DNA of 64,000 nt from contig JADJPG010000011.1 of assembly GCA_016713365.1 (NCBI GenBank), forward strand, positions 1 through 64,000. Reading direction: 5' to 3'. A program made the position numbers and the translations under genes. This document shows, one piece after another, positions 62,970 to 64,000 of the stretch. This DNA comes from Verrucomicrobiota bacterium (lineage in GTDB: Bacteria; Verrucomicrobiota; Verrucomicrobiia; Limisphaerales; JADJPG01). The notes beneath the pieces were generated by a model, which worked only from the letters and a program-made list of their open reading frames with translations, had not been told where the DNA came from and ran no database searches. The first letter of the stretch is position 1. The number at the start of each line of letters is the position of its first letter.

Positions 62970-64000
62970 TCAGTCGTGGTATCCCTCTTCGCCGTGCTCG
63001 GCGAGGTCGAGACCAATCGTTTCCGTCTCCTGCGTCACGCGAAGCGATCCCAAGACAGCCTTTACGAGGTAAACGATAAAAACGGTCGCAGCGACGGACC
63101 AGACCAGGACCAATGCCCCTGCTTTCAGTTGCTCCAGCCACAGTGTCTTGCCCACGAAAGCCTTGATGCGATCCGCTCCTAGGTTCGGATTCGCGTGCGC
63201 GGTCGCGAAGACTCCGGCGAGAATTGTCCCCAACGTTCCGCCCACCGCATGTACTCCGAAGGTATCGAGGGCATCGTCGTAGCCGAACTTCGATTTGATC
63301 AGTGTACAGGCGAAGTAGGGAATGATTCCGGCCAGCACGCCGATCAAGATGGCGGTGCCGGGTGTGACGAATCCCGCCGCCGGGGTGATGGTTGCAAGGC
63401 CCGCGATGGCGCCCGAGCAAAAACCGAGCACGCTGGGTTTGCCGCGCGTGATGTATTCGATGAGGGGCCAGACGAAGCATCCCACCGCGGCGGAGAGAGT
63501 GGTGGTGACGAAGGCATTTGCCGCGATGCCATCGGCTGCGACGGCGCTGCCTGCGTTAAAGCCATACCAACCCACCCAGAGCATACCGGTGCCGATAGCG
63601 CAGAGTACCATGCTGTGAGGCGGCATGGGTTCCCGACCGTGTCCTTTGCGTTTTCCGAGCATTACGCACAGGACGAGGGCGGACCATCCAGAGGTCATAT
63701 GGACCACGATCCCTCCGGCAAAATCGATCGCTTTGATGGTTGCGCCGTCGTTGGCGAGGCCGTTCATCATGCCGCCTGCGCCCCAAATCATGTGGGCGAT
63801 CGGGAAGTAGACGAGGAACATCCAAAGTGTGCAGAATAGCATGATGGCAGAGAACTTCATGCGTTCCGCGATGGCACCGACGATGAGCGCGGGGGTGATG
63901 ATCGCGAACATCATCTGATAAACGAAGAAGATGTTGTGTGACACCCAGTTGCTGTAGTCAGGATTTGGCGCTACTTCCACTCCGCGCATGAACGCGTGCG
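62970..64000 (-). CDS. amt: Ammonium transporter, 5' partial
   Basis: The gene runs beyond the window; the frame is open through base 64000 (HAFMRGVEVAPNPDYSNWVS). 343 residues are visible with about nine helices: NIFFVYQMMFAIITPALIVG, ERMKFSAIMLFCTLWMFLVY, GGIVVHMTSGWSALVLCVML with the first pore-type His, LWVGWYGFNAGSA, GFCSGAIAGLATITPAAGFV and FGVHAVGGTLGTILAGVF with the second His. This is the Amt/MEP/Rh fold. A short cytosolic tail (ETETIGLDLAEHGEEGYHD) is the usual GlnK-contact region. A glnK gene, if present, would be upstream of the window. Confidence 0.95.
   Translation of the reverse strand, partial: HAFMRGVEVAPNPDYSNWVSHNIFFVYQMMFAIITPALIVGAIAERMKFSAIMLFCTLWMFLVYFPIAHMIWGAGGMMNGLANDGATIKAIDFAGGIVVHMTSGWSALVLCVMLGKRKGHGREPMPPHSMVLCAIGTGMLWVGWYGFNAGSAVAADGIAANAFVTTTLSAAVGCFVWPLIEYITRGKPSVLGFCSGAIAGLATITPAAGFVTPGTAILIGVLAGIIPYFACTLIKSKFGYDDALDTFGVHAVGGTLGTILAGVFATAHANPNLGADRIKAFVGKTLWLEQLKAGALVLVWSVAATVFIVYLVKAVLGSLRVTQETETIGLDLAEHGEEGYHD

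Overview
The window looks like chromosome of a soil or freshwater verrucomicrobial bacterium (Limisphaerales/Pedosphaera-like). The grounds are high GC, two Planctomycete-type cytochrome/DUF1549/DUF1553 proteins (one paired with DUF1501), many short prepilin-like proteins, a PEP-CTERM protein, and several secreted proteins that share a C-terminal domain ending in RFFRLR-like residues. The assignment is by family content only; there is no rRNA in the window.

Layout. 1-6.4 kb: two methyltransferases, a small lipoprotein, a di-heme cytochrome and a large beta-helix exoprotein, almost all frameshifted. 6.5-12.7 kb: a PSD1-type cytochrome protein, a LysR regulator facing a CPA2 cation/proton antiporter across a shared promoter with a textbook T-N11-A palindrome, and a small membrane protein with an HPCxMC motif. 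13-21.7 kb: a cytochrome c'-like protein, a beta-propeller/di-heme protein, two related repeat exoproteins, a pseudopilin and a Tat-exported DJ-1/PfpI protein. 21.7-26.1 kb: a RegB/RegA-type redox two-component pair followed by a cytochrome, a CusF-SCO1 fusion and a second HPCxMC protein; this recalls the prrB-prrC-prrA clusters of alphaproteobacteria. 26.2-31.1 kb: a pseudopilin, two tandem paralogous exoproteins with different C-terminal ends (PEP-CTERM versus RFYRLR) and a membrane spermidine-synthase-like protein. 31.2-34.9 kb (minus strand): PQQ-type propeller, NagX-like acyltransferase, SMP-30 lipoprotein.

35-48 kb is a MoxR/DUF58/VWA locus (MoxR, DUF58, BatA/VWA, VWA, large membrane protein) interrupted by three extra genes: a four-helix-bundle S23/IVP cassette flanked by inverted repeats, an RCC1-repeat exoprotein, and an unrecognised membrane-anchored protein. 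48-55.4 kb: a PilT-like ATPase whose C-terminus is invaded by a REP-like repeat, a DNA glycosylase, and a PSD1 + DUF1501 pair. 55.6-64 kb: a small conserved-looking protein behind a sigma-54-like promoter, a hemX-hemA-hemC-cobA/hemD operon (minus), GDP-fucose synthase, two paralogous pseudopilins, and the start of an ammonium transporter that runs off the window.

About fifteen genes carry one or more single-base frameshifts, several of them placeable at short homopolymers, while other long genes are perfectly open. I read these mostly as consensus errors and have annotated the reconstructed genes rather than the fragments. No tRNA, rRNA, CRISPR array, transposase or phage gene was recognised.
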